DNA of 36,814 bases from Perkinsus chesapeaki (lineage: Eukaryota > Perkinsozoa > Perkinsida > Perkinsidae). Below, piece by piece: positions 17,859 through 29,800 of this stretch. Each line of letters begins with the position of its first letter. The stretch's first letter is position 1. A program made the position numbers and the translations under genes. The notes below the pieces were generated by a model. The model had not been told where the DNA came from, searched no databases, and saw only the letters and a list, made by a program, of their open reading frames with translations. The stretch covers positions 1 to 36,814 of the forward strand of contig JAAPAO010000358.1 of assembly GCA_013115145.1 (NCBI GenBank). The letters run 5' to 3'.

Positions 17859-19311
17859 TTATACACTTTTCTGGATAAAAATTCTACCGACGACCACCAA
17901 ATACGAAAACGGTGAGAACGTCGATTTTCACTCAATTACAGGTGCCTCTTTCACCACTACTAACATTTCAAGGACAACCCTCAACGGTCGATTTTCACAT
18001 CAGTCAGCACCGAGAACCAAGTGGCAAATTGAGGTCGGCCGAGGGACGTCTCACAATTCGGTTGTCGTCACCTGCAATTTGAAAAGTGTTTTTCGATTGG
18101 AAAGTTCGCAAAGAGTTTGTTTTTACAGGAAATGAGCTGCCCCAGAAGTAATGCATTCGATGTCTTGGAACACATCGCCATTCTATCTACATTAAGAACT
18201 CTTTTTGATATATTTTCGTGGGAGTAGATGACCCCCTTTAAACTAATAAACTCAAGCCAATTTGATGACAAGGAAGGATTAAGCAACATGAAGGTGTTGA
18301 TAAGCATTAATCAAATCAATCATTAACAATACATCACCAAGCTTCATCACTGATAATGAAGAGGCGCCAAATCTCAACAGCACTAACGACTGGGACGTGT
18401 CTCTTCTCATTAGTTCCAACGTTCATGAGTTCCTCGACCCTCAGGGAGAGAGTCCATCCAACGTGAAAGAGTCTCTCACGTTCGCGCTCCTACAACTGTA
18501 TTAAAATATATATTATTGTGTCTCCTTTTGTGCGACCTTTCCCTCAGATATGCAGGACGCTAACGCATCCTTGTCGCTGTACCAATCCTCTGTAGCACAC
18601 AATGGGTCTGTCCCGATGGGAGAAGATAGGAGCTAAGCTAAGACTATGAAGATGATGCAGCTCTATCGAGTAATTACTGGATCATTAATAGGCATTCCTT
18701 CCCTATTTCATCCAGTGTAGTGTTGTCTCAATTAGCAAATCACTAGCAGGTATCTTTAGCTTATGTTACGCTGTGCTAGATACTTAGCAGTGTTGCGATC
18801 AATTGCAATTTTATAATTTCTTCCAACTTTATCATTCAATGTCGAGTTCCATGGGGTCACAACAATCCATAACATTGCCATATTTGAAGACATATAACCA
18901 CGAAAAAGAAGTTACTAATATATACTGATAAGAATAATAATAAATCTGATAAATTCATATCTATTAATCAGATTAATTCCAGAAACAGTGAGACGTTATA
19001 ATTCTGGACCCCCGTAATTTCTTCATTAGTGCAACCACTTTGAGTATTATTCTCGCTTCAGTAGTGCCACCAAAACGCACGCATACTATTATACGAAGAG
19101 TAACGTTATAACTCAGCAGTTGATATATCTCTAGCCATTCGATAAGCTCATCTGTGGAGCCACCAGAAATGTTCACAAAACAAGTCGACTAACGAAGCTG
19201 TGTCAAATTCTGTGTCCAACTGGGTTCCTGAATTATCTCACTAGTGTGCAACCTATGGAGGATCTAACCCCGCCAACCTAAGATACGCCTTCAACACCAA
19301 CTCGCGCAATA

Positions 19312-19333
19312 AACAGGGGCCCTGTTACAGGGC
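19312..19333. repeat. Overlapping palindromes
   Basis: AACAGG/CCTGTT around GGC (19312-19326) overlaps GCCCTGT/ACAGGGC around T (19319-19333). The same AACAGG-type words form the chain at 2215-2242. Confidence 0.9.
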
Positions 19334-19570
19334 TCATCGAATGAATAAGCGTTGCTGAATTAAGATATGTTTTGAAAATCCATTCAGATTATAATCGATA
19401 ACTAATCGGAAGTCATTCTCCAGGAGGATGACTAAGCGGAGAAGGATTCCTCCTCCGTTTCTTGCCGTCCAGCTACTCTAAAGTATCTCTTAAGTGTTTA
19501 AGTTGAGTATAATACCACTAAAGCTTACATAATGAAATCCACTCAACCTCGCCCAGCGACACGCTTGTGG

Positions 19571-19591
19571 CTGACAAGTTGTCAGTGACAA
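19571..19591. repeat. Overlapping palindromes
   Basis: CTGACAA/TTGTCAG around G overlaps TTGTCA/TGACAA around G. Confidence 0.9.
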
Positions 19592-19737
19592 CGAAGATTT
19601 TCGTGGCGCGCGAAACAGTTCCAGACCCAATTGGATATATTAGAGGACTGTTTACACCACACCCAGAAAGTTTTAAGTCTATGGATCTCTTCTGAATACT
19701 GGTATAGGAGCGTATCTGAGTTGACCCATACTGAACC

Positions 19738-19760
19738 GTGCATGCTTCAACCTAAGATAT
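19738..19760. repeat. Family B element in intergenic DNA
   Basis: gtgcatgcttcaacctaaga then tat; the left end is eroded (ccgtg instead of gtatcttg). Confidence 0.7.
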
Positions 19761-20286
19761 CTGCACCAACTAAACCAAAATAACAACTTGAACTAATTAA
19801 ATAAGTTACGAATTATAGCATAATCCCAAGTCCAAAATTATTATTAGTATCCTTCGTCCAATTCCACTGCTAAACCCGTCTGGGAAGGTATCAAACGGAA
19901 ATGACATCGTTAATATTATTGTATTGAACTGAGACAAGACTGGAAGAACCAAAAACGATTGACTTCGAATTAGTTCATTTCCAATCAATCAGTATTCTAA
20001 TTCGAGAAATTAATCTCCAATCATCGATTAGTAATCGACTCCATCTCTAGGGGGCCCTAACGGACATAAACCTGCCTGAAAAATTTACCACGATAAATTT
20101 TCACTGAGAGCAAGAAAATCATATCATTCATCTTCACCCCACAAATCAACATTCAACCCCAGCTACTTGCCATCTTCCTAAATATCAATAATATCGAAAA
20201 GTCTAACTGATAGCAATAACGTCAAAGTACAGGAAAAATATAATTTCCCTCACCGTCAAAAAACGAAAATTTTCTCGTTTTTTGGC

Positions 20287-22360
20287 TTACAATTGTCGCG
20301 GAAATCGATTAATTCTTTCAACATGTTGTTTAGTCTCCGCCTTCACTTTCTCGCTCGCTTTCTTGCTCATCTTCCCCGGCAATTTCAACGAATCTACACG
20401 TTGAGAGAATGCAAGTGAGAGCAAGATTGCAAGATTCTCACGTCCCATTCTCACATAGCGCTTCCTTATCTTTCTCAAGCGCTCTTCAAGGTCATCTCTC
20501 GCCTCTACAAACCACGCAGGTTCGATCCTCCCCGCCGCAATATTAACTCACTCAAATTCCGTTTCTTAACATGCTTGATCCAGTTTAGGAATTGACTATG
20601 TTCGTCCCGTTGGAAATAAATCAACGTGACCAAGTCCTCTTTTTCCTTTACAAGACGCTTCAATCGCGCAGTCTCTGTTAAAACAACAAAATAACAGAAA
20701 ATTTACAAGAAAATTATTTTCCGGAATTTCTTTTGGAATATTCGTAATTGAAAATTTACTTGCAAATTTTTTTCAAAATTGGTTTTTTAAAATACCTACT
20801 GTAGAGCTCATAATTGTCCCTCCCTTCGAACCCGCGTGCAATTTTTTACCGACAAATCCAATGACTGATAAAAAATTTCCGAAAATTCGTATTTCTGGCC
20901 GAACTTTTATCAAGAAAAATTTTCCGAATTTCCAATAATACTGGTTAGTCGAATAATTTCTCAGAAACTCTTTCGAAAACTTCCCCAAAATTTCCGAAAA
21001 TTTCCCAAACTTCTTCAAGGAATAGCGACTGACCTATCGCTAGAACATTCTTGAACGCAGACGACTCCATCAAATTCGCAGCCTCCAACTCCCGCACTTC
21101 CCTCCATAGTTTTTCATGCCTGACAGGAAAAATTCAAAAAGAGGGAAATTTTTTCCGATGAGATTCCGGAACCGCACGCGGAAGATTTTCCCACAAAAAG
21201 CTTCTTACCGTTGCAACACATCACGAGCATTTCTCATCCACAACTTCGACTTCATAAGCTCGTCGTCAATCTCATCGACACTGAAATCGATCAATCGGGC
21301 GCGCGCTAATTACAACCCCGCTTACTGCTCTCGCTTCGGTGAGATTCTCTCTTGTTTTGCCTCCAGGAGACCTTTCAACCTGTTTTGAGGATTCTCGAAA
21401 AGATTCCGAAATCTTTCTGATTTTTTCCGAAGATTATCGGTGCAACTCAAGCAGACTAGAATGCAATGGAAAAAAATCGAGGAAAAATGAAGAAATCAGA
21501 AAAATTTCGGCGAAATTTTAATTTAATTGCTGCGAATTGAGCGCAATTCCTTTTTCGATGACATGAAAGCTTCTTTACTTTTCTGAATCAGATAAAATTT
21601 TCCGTTTTTCCCAGAATTTTTAGATTTTTCCCCCAAAATTTACCATTCCTACCTCGTTCGCATTCCCGAGATTTTCATCTCCAGTCCAGCAATTTCTTCC
21701 CTCATCATGGTTCGGGCACTTGCATCTCCTAATTTGGGGCGCGCAAGAAAATCGGAGAAGTGAAATTAACAGAATTAATTTCCTCAGCTGGCGACTCGAC
21801 AAGGGAATGACGATGACGAAGTGTATAACGCGGCATTTTTCCCCCAAAAAAGAAATTTTTTAACGAAAAATTTTAGGGAAAATTTCGGGAAGAATTTCAA
21901 CAGAAAATTTCCGTGTAAATTTTTGTACTAAAGTGGCAACCTCATCCAGCTGAAAGTTTGATCAGCTTTATCGAAGTTGTAGCAAATTTCATTAGTTGGA
22001 AAAGTTTAATTTTTCCGGTTTTTTCCCGAATGAAGAAAATCGCGAAATTTCTTCATCTTTTAAACCACACTAAGTTCGAAGTTTACGCGACGATTCATCA
22101 ACCGGAATTCTGTGGCGCGCAAGAAATGTGGTTCTAAAACCCAAGAAAATTTTGGGAACTTGACATTTATTTTCCAGAATTTTTACGAATTTCAAAGACA
22201 ACGGAAAAATGCAACTTTTCTTACTTTCATTGTTTGCCGTAAAATGCCTCAAATCCGCCACACCAGTTGAAGCGATGACAGGAATCATTTTTTTACTCCT
22301 AATTGCCGTCGCCGATTGCCGTTTGGGACTTCCATAGCTTAGCGGAGCGAAGCATTTCAT
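20287..22360 (-). CDS. Coiled-coil protein, unknown function (multi-exon model)
   Basis: Exons I can support on the minus strand: about 22209-22360 (starts MKCFAPLSYG), one near 21660-21730 (MMREEIAGLEMKISGMR), about 21326-21365 (GLLEAKQERISPKRE), 21190-21280 (VDEIDDELMKSKLWMRNARD), about 21055-21120 (HEKLWREVRELEAANLM), about 20550-20680 (RLKRLVKEKEDLVTLIYFQR), 20442-20500 (DDLEERLRKIRKRYVRMG) and 20287-20393 (SLKLPGKMSKKASEKVKAET). Joins at 21281-21325, 20394-20441 and the 20500-20550 intron keep frame. The protein is rich in Leu/Glu/Lys heptads, so a structural or axonemal role is plausible but unproven. Introns include families A and C, a tRNA-like piece and AT-rich ggaaattttcc sequence. 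The first exon and its link to the rest are least certain. Confidence 0.5.
20394..20441 (-). repeat. 48-nt family A intron in the coiled-coil gene
   Basis: GTGAGAATCTTGCAATCTTG ... CTTGCATTCTCTCAACGTG then TAG; almost the same as the LRR-gene intron at 10364-10409. Confidence 0.9.
20503..20549 (-). repeat. Short intron with tRNA T-arm-like sequence
   Basis: The minus-strand intron starts GTGAGTTAATATTGCGGCGG and ends GTGGTTTGTAG; on + it contains gcaggttcgatcctcccc, a B-box match. It resembles the start of U1-70K intron 2 (TAATA..CG..GGGGA..TCGAACC), so the two may descend from one element. Confidence 0.5.
21281..21325 (-). repeat. 45-nt family C intron in the coiled-coil gene
   Basis: GTAAGCGGGGTTGTAATTAG ... 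CCGATTGATCGATTTCAG. The half-palindrome lies right before the 3' AG. Confidence 0.8.
22337..22356 (-). repeat. Family E element overlapping a start codon
   Basis: On the minus strand AAATGCTTCGCTCCGCTAAG; it supplies the ATG and first codons (MKCFAPL) of the putative coiled-coil gene, if that start is right. Confidence 0.55.
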
Positions 22361-22573
22361 GTTTTACATTTTCATATTGGCCTACCTAACTATGGGGACG
22401 TCGTCATTCCCGTCTGCGTTCGGTGGAATTCCGAAAGCTGATAAGAAAGATTCTTGAATCAAGGCGAACTGAACAGAACGTTTTAAACTGGGTAAAATAT
22501 TCCGATTAGACTCACGTTTAATCGTTCACGCTCCAGCGGTAACTCCATTTTCTCTTCCATTTCGCCAACCCCC

Positions 22574-25500
22574 TTAAACGTAGCTTCGTACAATTGATAT
22601 AGCTGAACCGGGAGAGCGCTTCTTTCCGAACCCGACAAACGCAAGTTCGTTCCTCACCAGCTCCTCGGTAACTTCTTCAATTTCCATATAACCTGTGTTG
22701 GGGAAACGCTGAGTTAAATCGATCGCTCGATCGATTTGCTTACCTTCCAAGTCCGATATAACACTCTCAATCTCAAAGCTGAAAAAAGCAAACCAAGTAA
22801 ACACAACAAATGTATGAAAATGACGTCCTTGGGAATCGAACCGGCGACCTCTCGCTTACTCGTGGAAAAAACACGCCGAGGAAACGCAATCAACAGCAAA
22901 TTCGAAATTCACATCATCCTCCAACTGAAAGAAATCAAATCGATCACGCGATCGATACGAGCCATGAACTCACCGCCGCCTTGGATGTATCAGAGATCGT
23001 GTCAACTTCGTAAACTGGCAAAAACGACGAAAATTTTCGGGAAAAAAAATAAAAAAACTCACCCGAAGATTCTTCCGACCTCAAATCGCACCCGAAAGAA
23101 TATCTGAAAAATTTCCGTATTTTCCCCAAATTTCCGTCCTTCACCTTCGGCATGCATTGGCTGCTAGACCTTCCGATAAATTCTCCATGAACTGAAAACG
23201 AAGAAAATTTAGGGAAAAATTTGCGTCGCTGTAATTGCCCAGGTTTGAAGACAATCCGAAAAATGAAGGGGAAACATTCGGACAAATTCTGAGAAAATGA
23301 TTTCTGAATTTTCTTATCTGATTAATTTCGCAGACAAAAAATTCCTCCGCGTGCGGATCCAGAATCTTGTAAAATGCAGCGTTTATATTTTCCCAGATTT
23401 TTCCTGGTTTTTTCGAATCGTCCTTCTCAAGAAACTCACCTGTGAAAGAGGTGTTGAAGATTCTGACGAGGCCGAAAAAATTTCTGGGAAATCTGAAACA
23501 AATACAGAAATTTCCGGAAATTTTCTGCCTACCTGACATGCTATCCACAGCACTGATCGACTCACCAGAATCGTCACGCGCCTGAAAATTATTCCATCAT
23601 CGACGAGAATCTTTTGACCTCACCGAAAGTGTTGAACTTGATAAGATATTCCCGACAACCTCCTCAGCGAGCAGCACTTCTACGGACATGTCAAATCTTG
23701 AAATCTTGCATTTCCTCAACGCATCACCCCACCATTGATTTATAAAAATAGGAACCTTCTCATCCTGAAACGCTTTTTCCTGAAACATGCTTTATTTTTC
23801 CATAAATTTTTCCCGATTTTTTTCTGTTTCTTCCTCGCTGGCCACCTCGTCCAGTCTCCGCAAGAACGCTTTTTCCTGCGGCAAAATTTCCACAATTTCC
23901 GAAAATTTTGCGCAGATTTCCCGCACACTCGTCAGGACACTCCACGTGCTGATCAGATACACTTCGTGCCGCTGTAAGGCGCCAATGCAGGCTCGACCGA
24001 ACTCGGCAAGCCAAATATTCTCTCCGCCGGATTCGAAGCGATGCCCGTTAACCTCCGTCAAATGCTCCAAGGCCCGCTCGACCTCCTCGTCAACTTCTCC
24101 GACGAATTCGTTGGTCGCCAAATCCAGCCACTCTCGATTGCAAAATGGCTTCATCGCTTGGGCTAAATGGATCGCCCTCAATCCATGAAGACCGTTGTGG
24201 AGCAACAATGATCGAAGAATCAAGCAAATGTGCACCGTCGTTGAATTCCAAATTTTCAAATCTTCAATCGCCGCCAAGACACTTGTCCAGTGCGCCGGAT
24301 CCAGTTGATTTTCGGCCGTCAAAAACTCAACCATCTTCATCACGCTGAATTTCCTTTCGCCGATCGTCGATATTTTTTTCTGAAATTTTATTTCTTCCGT
24401 AAATTCCGGATCATTCGTAAGCGCTCGAATCAACGCCCCCGTGGCCGTTTCTGGGCGAATCTTCAGTTTTGAGAATGCCGTCAAGAGTGCCACAATTTGC
24501 ACTTGGTTCAAGCTGGCAATCACAGCTGGTCGGCACAGACTCTCCAATAAGGACTTCAGAGTCTGAAAAAATGGGGAAAAATCCTGGAAAATTCAGAAAA
24601 ATTGCTGGGGGAACAGGTTATCGAAATACCAATACTGGAACTTCCAGTCTGGAAGTGTGCATGCTAACAATTACTGTAATCATAAGAAACGGAACTTCTG
24701 TGAAATAACGTTCCCTCAGCAAACCCGCGCATGAAACGTCATGAAGAATTCAAAGAGGAAAATACCTACGAAAATTTCCAAAAACTCCCAAAAATTTCCA
24801 AAGTTTCCAAAAATTTCCATGGAGGAATTTCAACTTACACATTTCTGCAAGATAAAGGAAATAATGAAAAACACGATTTTCCCCGAAATATACGAAAATT
24901 TTCTCAACTTTTATTTCACTTTTATTAATGAGGCTTCTCCAAGGAAAAGACCTTCCCCCCCAAAAGAATTTTTCGATGGCCAAAAATAACTCACCGATTT
25001 CATAATTGGTTCTGGTATCTCCTCCATGTGATGACTCAAGACGGCCAAAAGTTGCTGAATTTGTGCAGCAGCAAGTTTCCCTGTCCCTTTCTTCTTGATC
25101 GTCCTCAGACAGCCAATCGCTAGTTTTTCGGAAAAATTCGACAACTTCGATAATGTACAAAAAACCGTCGCCGAATTGCTCGCTGACCAATCCGAAAGAT
25201 TCCTCTCGCCCACAGCCGCCAGAAGATCTCGGACCGCACTCGAGAGAATCGGCCGTCTTTTCTGCACCGCCAACAGTAATTGCGTTGTTGCCGTTTCGTT
25301 GAGCGTCGATGCATATCTTTTTGCACGCACGCACAAGAGGTCCAAAATTTCCTGCTCCGGATCGAGGCAAGTATTCAACCTCGACACCACCGTCATCATT
25401 ACCAGCAATTGCTGCGCCGTCACTTCAGGTTTCTCGCGCGCCAATAAATTCAAGAATCTCTCGCGCGCTTTGTCCATGAACTCTCCATCAAAGACCTCCG

Positions 25501-26425
25501 ACCGCGCAAAAATTCCCAAAATTTGCACCAGTTGGAAAATTTCCATTTTTCCCAAAAATTTCGTCGCCTCTTTCGCGATGTCGTGGAGCAAGCAATAATC
25601 GATCAGATCCTGTCTCTGCGTGGCGTCCGCCAACTGCAACAATTTCCGTACCGATCCAACCTTTCCAATTCCATCTGAAGCCTTCACAGCCAATAAATGC
25701 TGAACCCTCTCGCTCGGTTGAGCATTCAACTTCGCCGCCGCAATCATTATTTCTCCAAAAATATCCGACCTTGAAGCGTGCATCTCACACACAGCTGCAA
25801 ATATCTTTTCTATCATCTCCGCATTTGTATCAATTTTCTCATTGCCAACCACCAACCTCGGTTGCATCCTCGCCAGACAGCAATACGCCTCAATCGTCCA
25901 CCAGTTTAATTCCTCCATCTGGACCGCCAAAGCTTCGATGCACATTTCCGCGAATCTAGGATCCCTCAAATGTTCGCATCTCTCCAAAGCCAAACATGTC
26001 CGAGCCAGCAACTGCGCGTCACCGCCAAGTCCATGCAACAACGCCGAAAATATCTCCTGTAAGATCTTATTCGGCAATTTCTCGCGCGCCACAATATTAA
26101 TCGCCCCCACAAGCTCCTTTCTCGAGTATCTTTCAATTCCGCAAGACACTGCCCGACCAATGGCAGCCGTTCCGAGTCGTCCAGATGAAAATTTTCCGGA
26201 ATTTTCCGAAAAATTTCCGAAACTTTTCAGAAAGTTCCTTCTTGTTGATCGCCGAGATACTCCTCCAGTATGCAGCAGACGGGCCGGTGTCACGCCGATT
26301 TTCGTGGCGCAGTGACGCGACGGTTTTCTCCTCAACCGTTTCAAAAACAATATGGCAGATTTCGGCAGTTCACGAACGCAACGGCGTCTACCGCAGGACT
26401 TCAGGGGCTCGACCATTTGCAACAT
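22574..26425 (-). CDS. Mitochondrial-type alpha-helical-repeat protein (OPR/HPR/RAP-like), with an uncertain 3' part
   Basis: ATG at 26425. Exons 24995-26425, 23846-24562, 23728-23779 and one starting at 23679 join in frame. The N-terminus is Arg/Lys-rich without acids for about 60 residues (GRRRCVREL, LKRLRRKPSRH, ARLLHTGG), like a mitochondrial presequence. About 700 residues follow as repeated helix pairs with pattern L-x-x-[IL]-[AL]-x-[LA], for example LLQLADATQRQDLIDYC, QIQQLLAVLSHHMEEIPEPI, VQIVALLTAFSKLKI. This is typical of octo-/heptatricopeptide proteins that handle organelle RNA in algae and alveolates; no C-terminal RAP domain was found. Small exons down to 22574 (EVLLAEEVVGNILSS, DSGESISAVDSMSDFPEIF, YEVDTISDTSKAA, FEIESVISDLE, MEIEEVTEELVRNEL) continue an open frame, but may be a second gene. 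Introns include 24563-24994, 23780-23845, 23680-23727, 22925-22973, 22693-22743. Confidence 0.65.
22693..22743 (-). repeat. 51-nt intron: hybrid of family C and family A end
   Basis: Minus strand: GTAAGC, full palindrome AAATCGATCG-AG-CGATCGATTT, then GCGTTTCCCCAACACAG, which matches the 3' end of family A. It links the two families and suggests recombination or nested insertion. Confidence 0.8.
22846..22894 (-). repeat. tRNA T-arm-like fragment just inside an intron
   Basis: The minus-strand intron begins GTAAGCGAGAGGTCGCCGG then TTCGATTCCC. It has a B-box match in the opposite orientation to the U1-70K copy, and no tRNA fold. Confidence 0.5.
22925..22973 (-). repeat. 49-nt family C intron
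   Basis: GTGAGTTCATGGCTCGT then ATCGATCGCGTGATCGATTT and GATTTCTTTCAG. Confidence 0.85.
23680..23727 (-). repeat. 48-nt family A intron in reverse orientation
   Basis: The sense strand reads GTGATGCGTTGAGGAAATGC then AAGATTTCAAGATTTG ... GTAG, the reverse complement of the usual family A intron. It is 3n long and stop-free. Confidence 0.8.
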
Positions 26426-26816
26426 CGAGGAATCTTAGCCTGAAGCGTGCAACATACGAATTAGGTTAACAAAACACAATCGGTTCCACCGAAACCTTCA
26501 CGAAAGAGATACTGATAATACTGACCATTCAATCAAAAAAATCTCGCTCCACATCACATTTTCCCGCGCGCCACAAAACCACCAACCAGCAAGAAATCTT
26601 TTAATATCAAAAATGTAGCTCTCCGCGGCAAACGACTTTTTCATTATCCGACACATCGGTATGACAGGGTCTGCTACAGGGGGAATATCACCACCTCGAC
26701 GAGCAAGTATGAGAACTAGATTAGATATAATCACTACGTTAGGAAAATAATCAACAACAACAACCGTCACGCGCCACAAAATGAGTCAGTAATGAGCGTG
26801 TAACTGTGAAGGTAAA
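26426..26816. other. Gap between transporter 1 and the helical-repeat gene
   Basis: 391 nt with a family B element adjoining the helical-repeat start codon (26430-26457) and family D motifs at 26564-26579 and 26766-26782. No gene seen. Confidence 0.6.
26430..26457 (-). repeat. Family B element abutting the helical-repeat start codon
   Basis: On the minus strand GTATGTTGCACGCTTCAGGC then TAAGATTC; the ATG follows four bases later. The CTTCAG and TAAG in it could serve as splice acceptors for the leader. Confidence 0.75.
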
Positions 26817-29800
26817 TTATCCGCCAGCCGATTCCAAAAGCCTCTCGTTTAAAAGATTCTCTTTTCCTGTTTCTTCCTCGACAACCTTCGGCTTCCACAA
26901 AGTGATGAGCATCACTCCACTGATCACCGTAAACATACCTAAATCGATCACGTGATCGATTATCAACCATATCATATCACACAAAAGTCGCCTTGGGGAT
27001 TTCCCGAAAAGAATCCATTTCTCCCGTTGCGATTATTAGAAAAATATTCCTGAATCGCTTCGCTCCGCCTATCATCCAAAAAACTGTAGAATAGCCCTTA
27101 GCAATTTTCCCAAAATAATCTTCCAGAAGATATAAAACGTGAATCGCTTCGCTCCGCCGTCTTCCTATTACCTATCAACTTTGTAGCTCCCGGAGCTGCC
27201 CCCAGGAACATATAAGCAAATATTAATCCCAGAATAGAGTTAGATGCCGCAATGACATTGACCACAGCAGTACAAGGATACGCCACGGCTTCATTCAAAG
27301 CCGCCACGCCGATGAACTGCGCGAGACCGGACACGTTGGGCCAGAAATATCTGAAAAAACGCTCCAACTGAATCGCAAACGTGGCCAGCGCTCGCACTGT
27401 TGTCGGTAATAATAGCATTTATCGAATATAACCTCGCTGAGATTATTTTCTGTAAGTTTTATAGTAATATGTAGTCAACTTGAATCCGCATCAGATCGAC
27501 CAAAATAAAATGTGATTGATAACCCAAGTCAACGAAATAAATTAATTTGCTACTTTGACCAGAAATATGGAACAAATTGCCAACTATCTTTCATCACTCT
27601 CCGACAAATCGAGGGAGGGGGAGCGCAACCTTTGTTGCACTGGTAAGACTTTCATGAAAATTAAATAATTATAAAGGGAATCATTTAAAGAAGTCGGACT
27701 CTGCACCAATCCATGATGTGAACCCCTCCCGTGGCCTCACGTAGAGGAGACCGATTCTCCAGCCAAGCACAGCTAACTACTGTTGAGCCGTATTATGGTG
27801 TAAATAAATTAATCCATCTATTAGGTTAAATAATAACCAAAAACATCAACGCAAAGTACTCAACCCACCGCCCAAGAAAGTTAATCTTCAATTCTCAAAA
27901 TGGCTCCCCGGGCGACAGGGGGCCTCACGGAAAAATAATTTAACTTAATAATAAAAATACAATAGGCGACACAGTACGGGGCTTGCCCTTTTCAATCAAG
28001 TTGGCCGCCAGTCCCGCGTGACACAATCGGCAGCTTCAGCATTGCCAGTGAAATCCCTCCTCTATTACAACGATCCATAATCCTTAGGCGCCTCGGAAGC
28101 TCCTTGTCTCGCCGCATAGACAAGCGCAATAATTCCAATAAAAAGCATGGTGAACAACCTGCCTGTGAAGCGGGATCTGAAAAAAATCGATCACGTGATC
28201 GATTATGAAGAATAACCAAACTCAGCTAGTCTCACCGAAAATGCCTTCCTAATGCGGCGGACGCGAGATTCGAGAGGGAAAATTTCCGGAATTTTTGGAA
28301 AATATATTTGATGACAAAATAGAGTCTCAACTAGATAATCTCCTTCGCCTCTCGGAACAAACATACGATAAAAAATTAATTAATTTCGGAAAAAAATTAA
28401 ACCAAACAAATAGGAGATTATTTCCCCCTTGAACGTAGACCGCACTGCAGTGAACTCCTCCAAACTGAGCGAGCAAGTTCTCCCTCATTTTCTAGGACAT
28501 TTTCCCATTCCAAAATCGCCAAGAACTCTCCTTGTCCATTGCACTGTCCGGCAGTCCCTATTACATTGCAGCCTGTCCCTCAATACAGGTATACCGCATG
28601 AAGAGCAAACTACTAGCAAAAGTAAGCATGCCAAAGATAGCATAGAAAAATCCAATCAGATGGCCCACTCGAGAATCAAACGCGGCCATAACCACCAAGC
28701 CTGACACCAGGAAATCTTGCTCATCTTGCTAATTCTTGCATTTCCTCAACGCTACCTGTCAGAACTATCAAAATTGCCACCCCTTGCATCAACGACAGTT
28801 TTTCATGATACAGAAAATGACAGGCTATTCCGACCACCTGAAAAAAATAAAAAAATAAGAAAAATAAAAAAGAAAAAAAAGAAAAAAAGAAAAAGTTACG
28901 AAAATTTCACAAGTTGACAGAAATACAAAATATAATGATTACATGTCACCGAAAATTCAGGTTAGTTTGCCTCGTCGTTTGTGCGAGTGCGGTCGCATAA
29001 CGTTACGCGTCACCAAAGGCCGCCTACGATGGGATTCACCCTGCTGCAACAGCAGCTCTTCCTGATGTTTTGATACGTGTCAGCTTTATTACGTGTATTG
29101 CCGTATCGTCTTAGTTGATAAAGTCGTAACTTACTATAAAGCTAGTTTCGAAATTGCTCAACCACAATTGTTGAGTTGAAGTGGGACGTATACGTTGAAT
29201 GCAAAGGTACTGGACGAATACCTTTGAGATGCTTTCCTATTCTGAGATGACAAAGGCAAAACTGCTGGATGAAACAATGATGGATCAACAGAAAGGAGAA
29301 AATGACACCACTGGACCAACTGGCCACTGGATGTAATAACACTGGATCAGATGATATACACCCATCGCACGCAACGTGTGCGTGCAGACGATTGTGCTGA
29401 GTATGCTGGGTAGCCAATGGCTACCAGGTAGCCAATGGTAGCCAATGGCGATTGTGCTAGCATGGCTACTAGCCATGCTATACCGTAATACACATCGCAT
29501 TTCAGCCCTCATCCCTCTGTGGTACTACACCTTCCAGCATGCACGTTATGGCGTATTTCTCGCTTGCCTTGTCTTCACACGCTAGCCGTTTCGCAAGATA
29601 TTAATCATGGAATGCCACTCATAAACTACTTATTATCAAATGTAGGATTCTTGCTGTTGCATAACGTTTGATCTGGTATAACACCCTCCGCTCCCGGGTG
29701 AAGGGCTCGTCGTCAACAGTTGTTTTCTGTACAGTGTAAATATAGCACCCAACTTGCTGGTGGACGGACTCTACGAGTACCACCGATTCTCGCGCTCGAG

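Larger units (their letters stand above)
17859..20286. other. Intergenic, no supported gene
   Basis: AT-rich with only short unsupported frames. It holds palindromes at 19312-19333 and 19571-19591, a family D motif at 19598-19616, a family B element at 19738-19760, a partial B end at about 19276, and an inverted repeat (10-nt arms CAAAAAACGA/TCGTTTTTTG) near 20256-20283. Confidence 0.6.

Noticed and set aside
26159-26250. Intron in the first helical-repeat exon around the AAATTTTCCGG-rich stretch
   Set aside because: No convincing GT-AG pair; the frame stays open, so I left it as exon (NFSENSGKF), though composition is intron-like.
28069-28176. Premature stop (TAA then TAG) in transporter copy 1 after KDYGSL
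   Set aside because: The stop lies past a GT at the same position and phase as copy 2 intron 6; joining to YFWPNVSG keeps the frame, so the gene looks intact.
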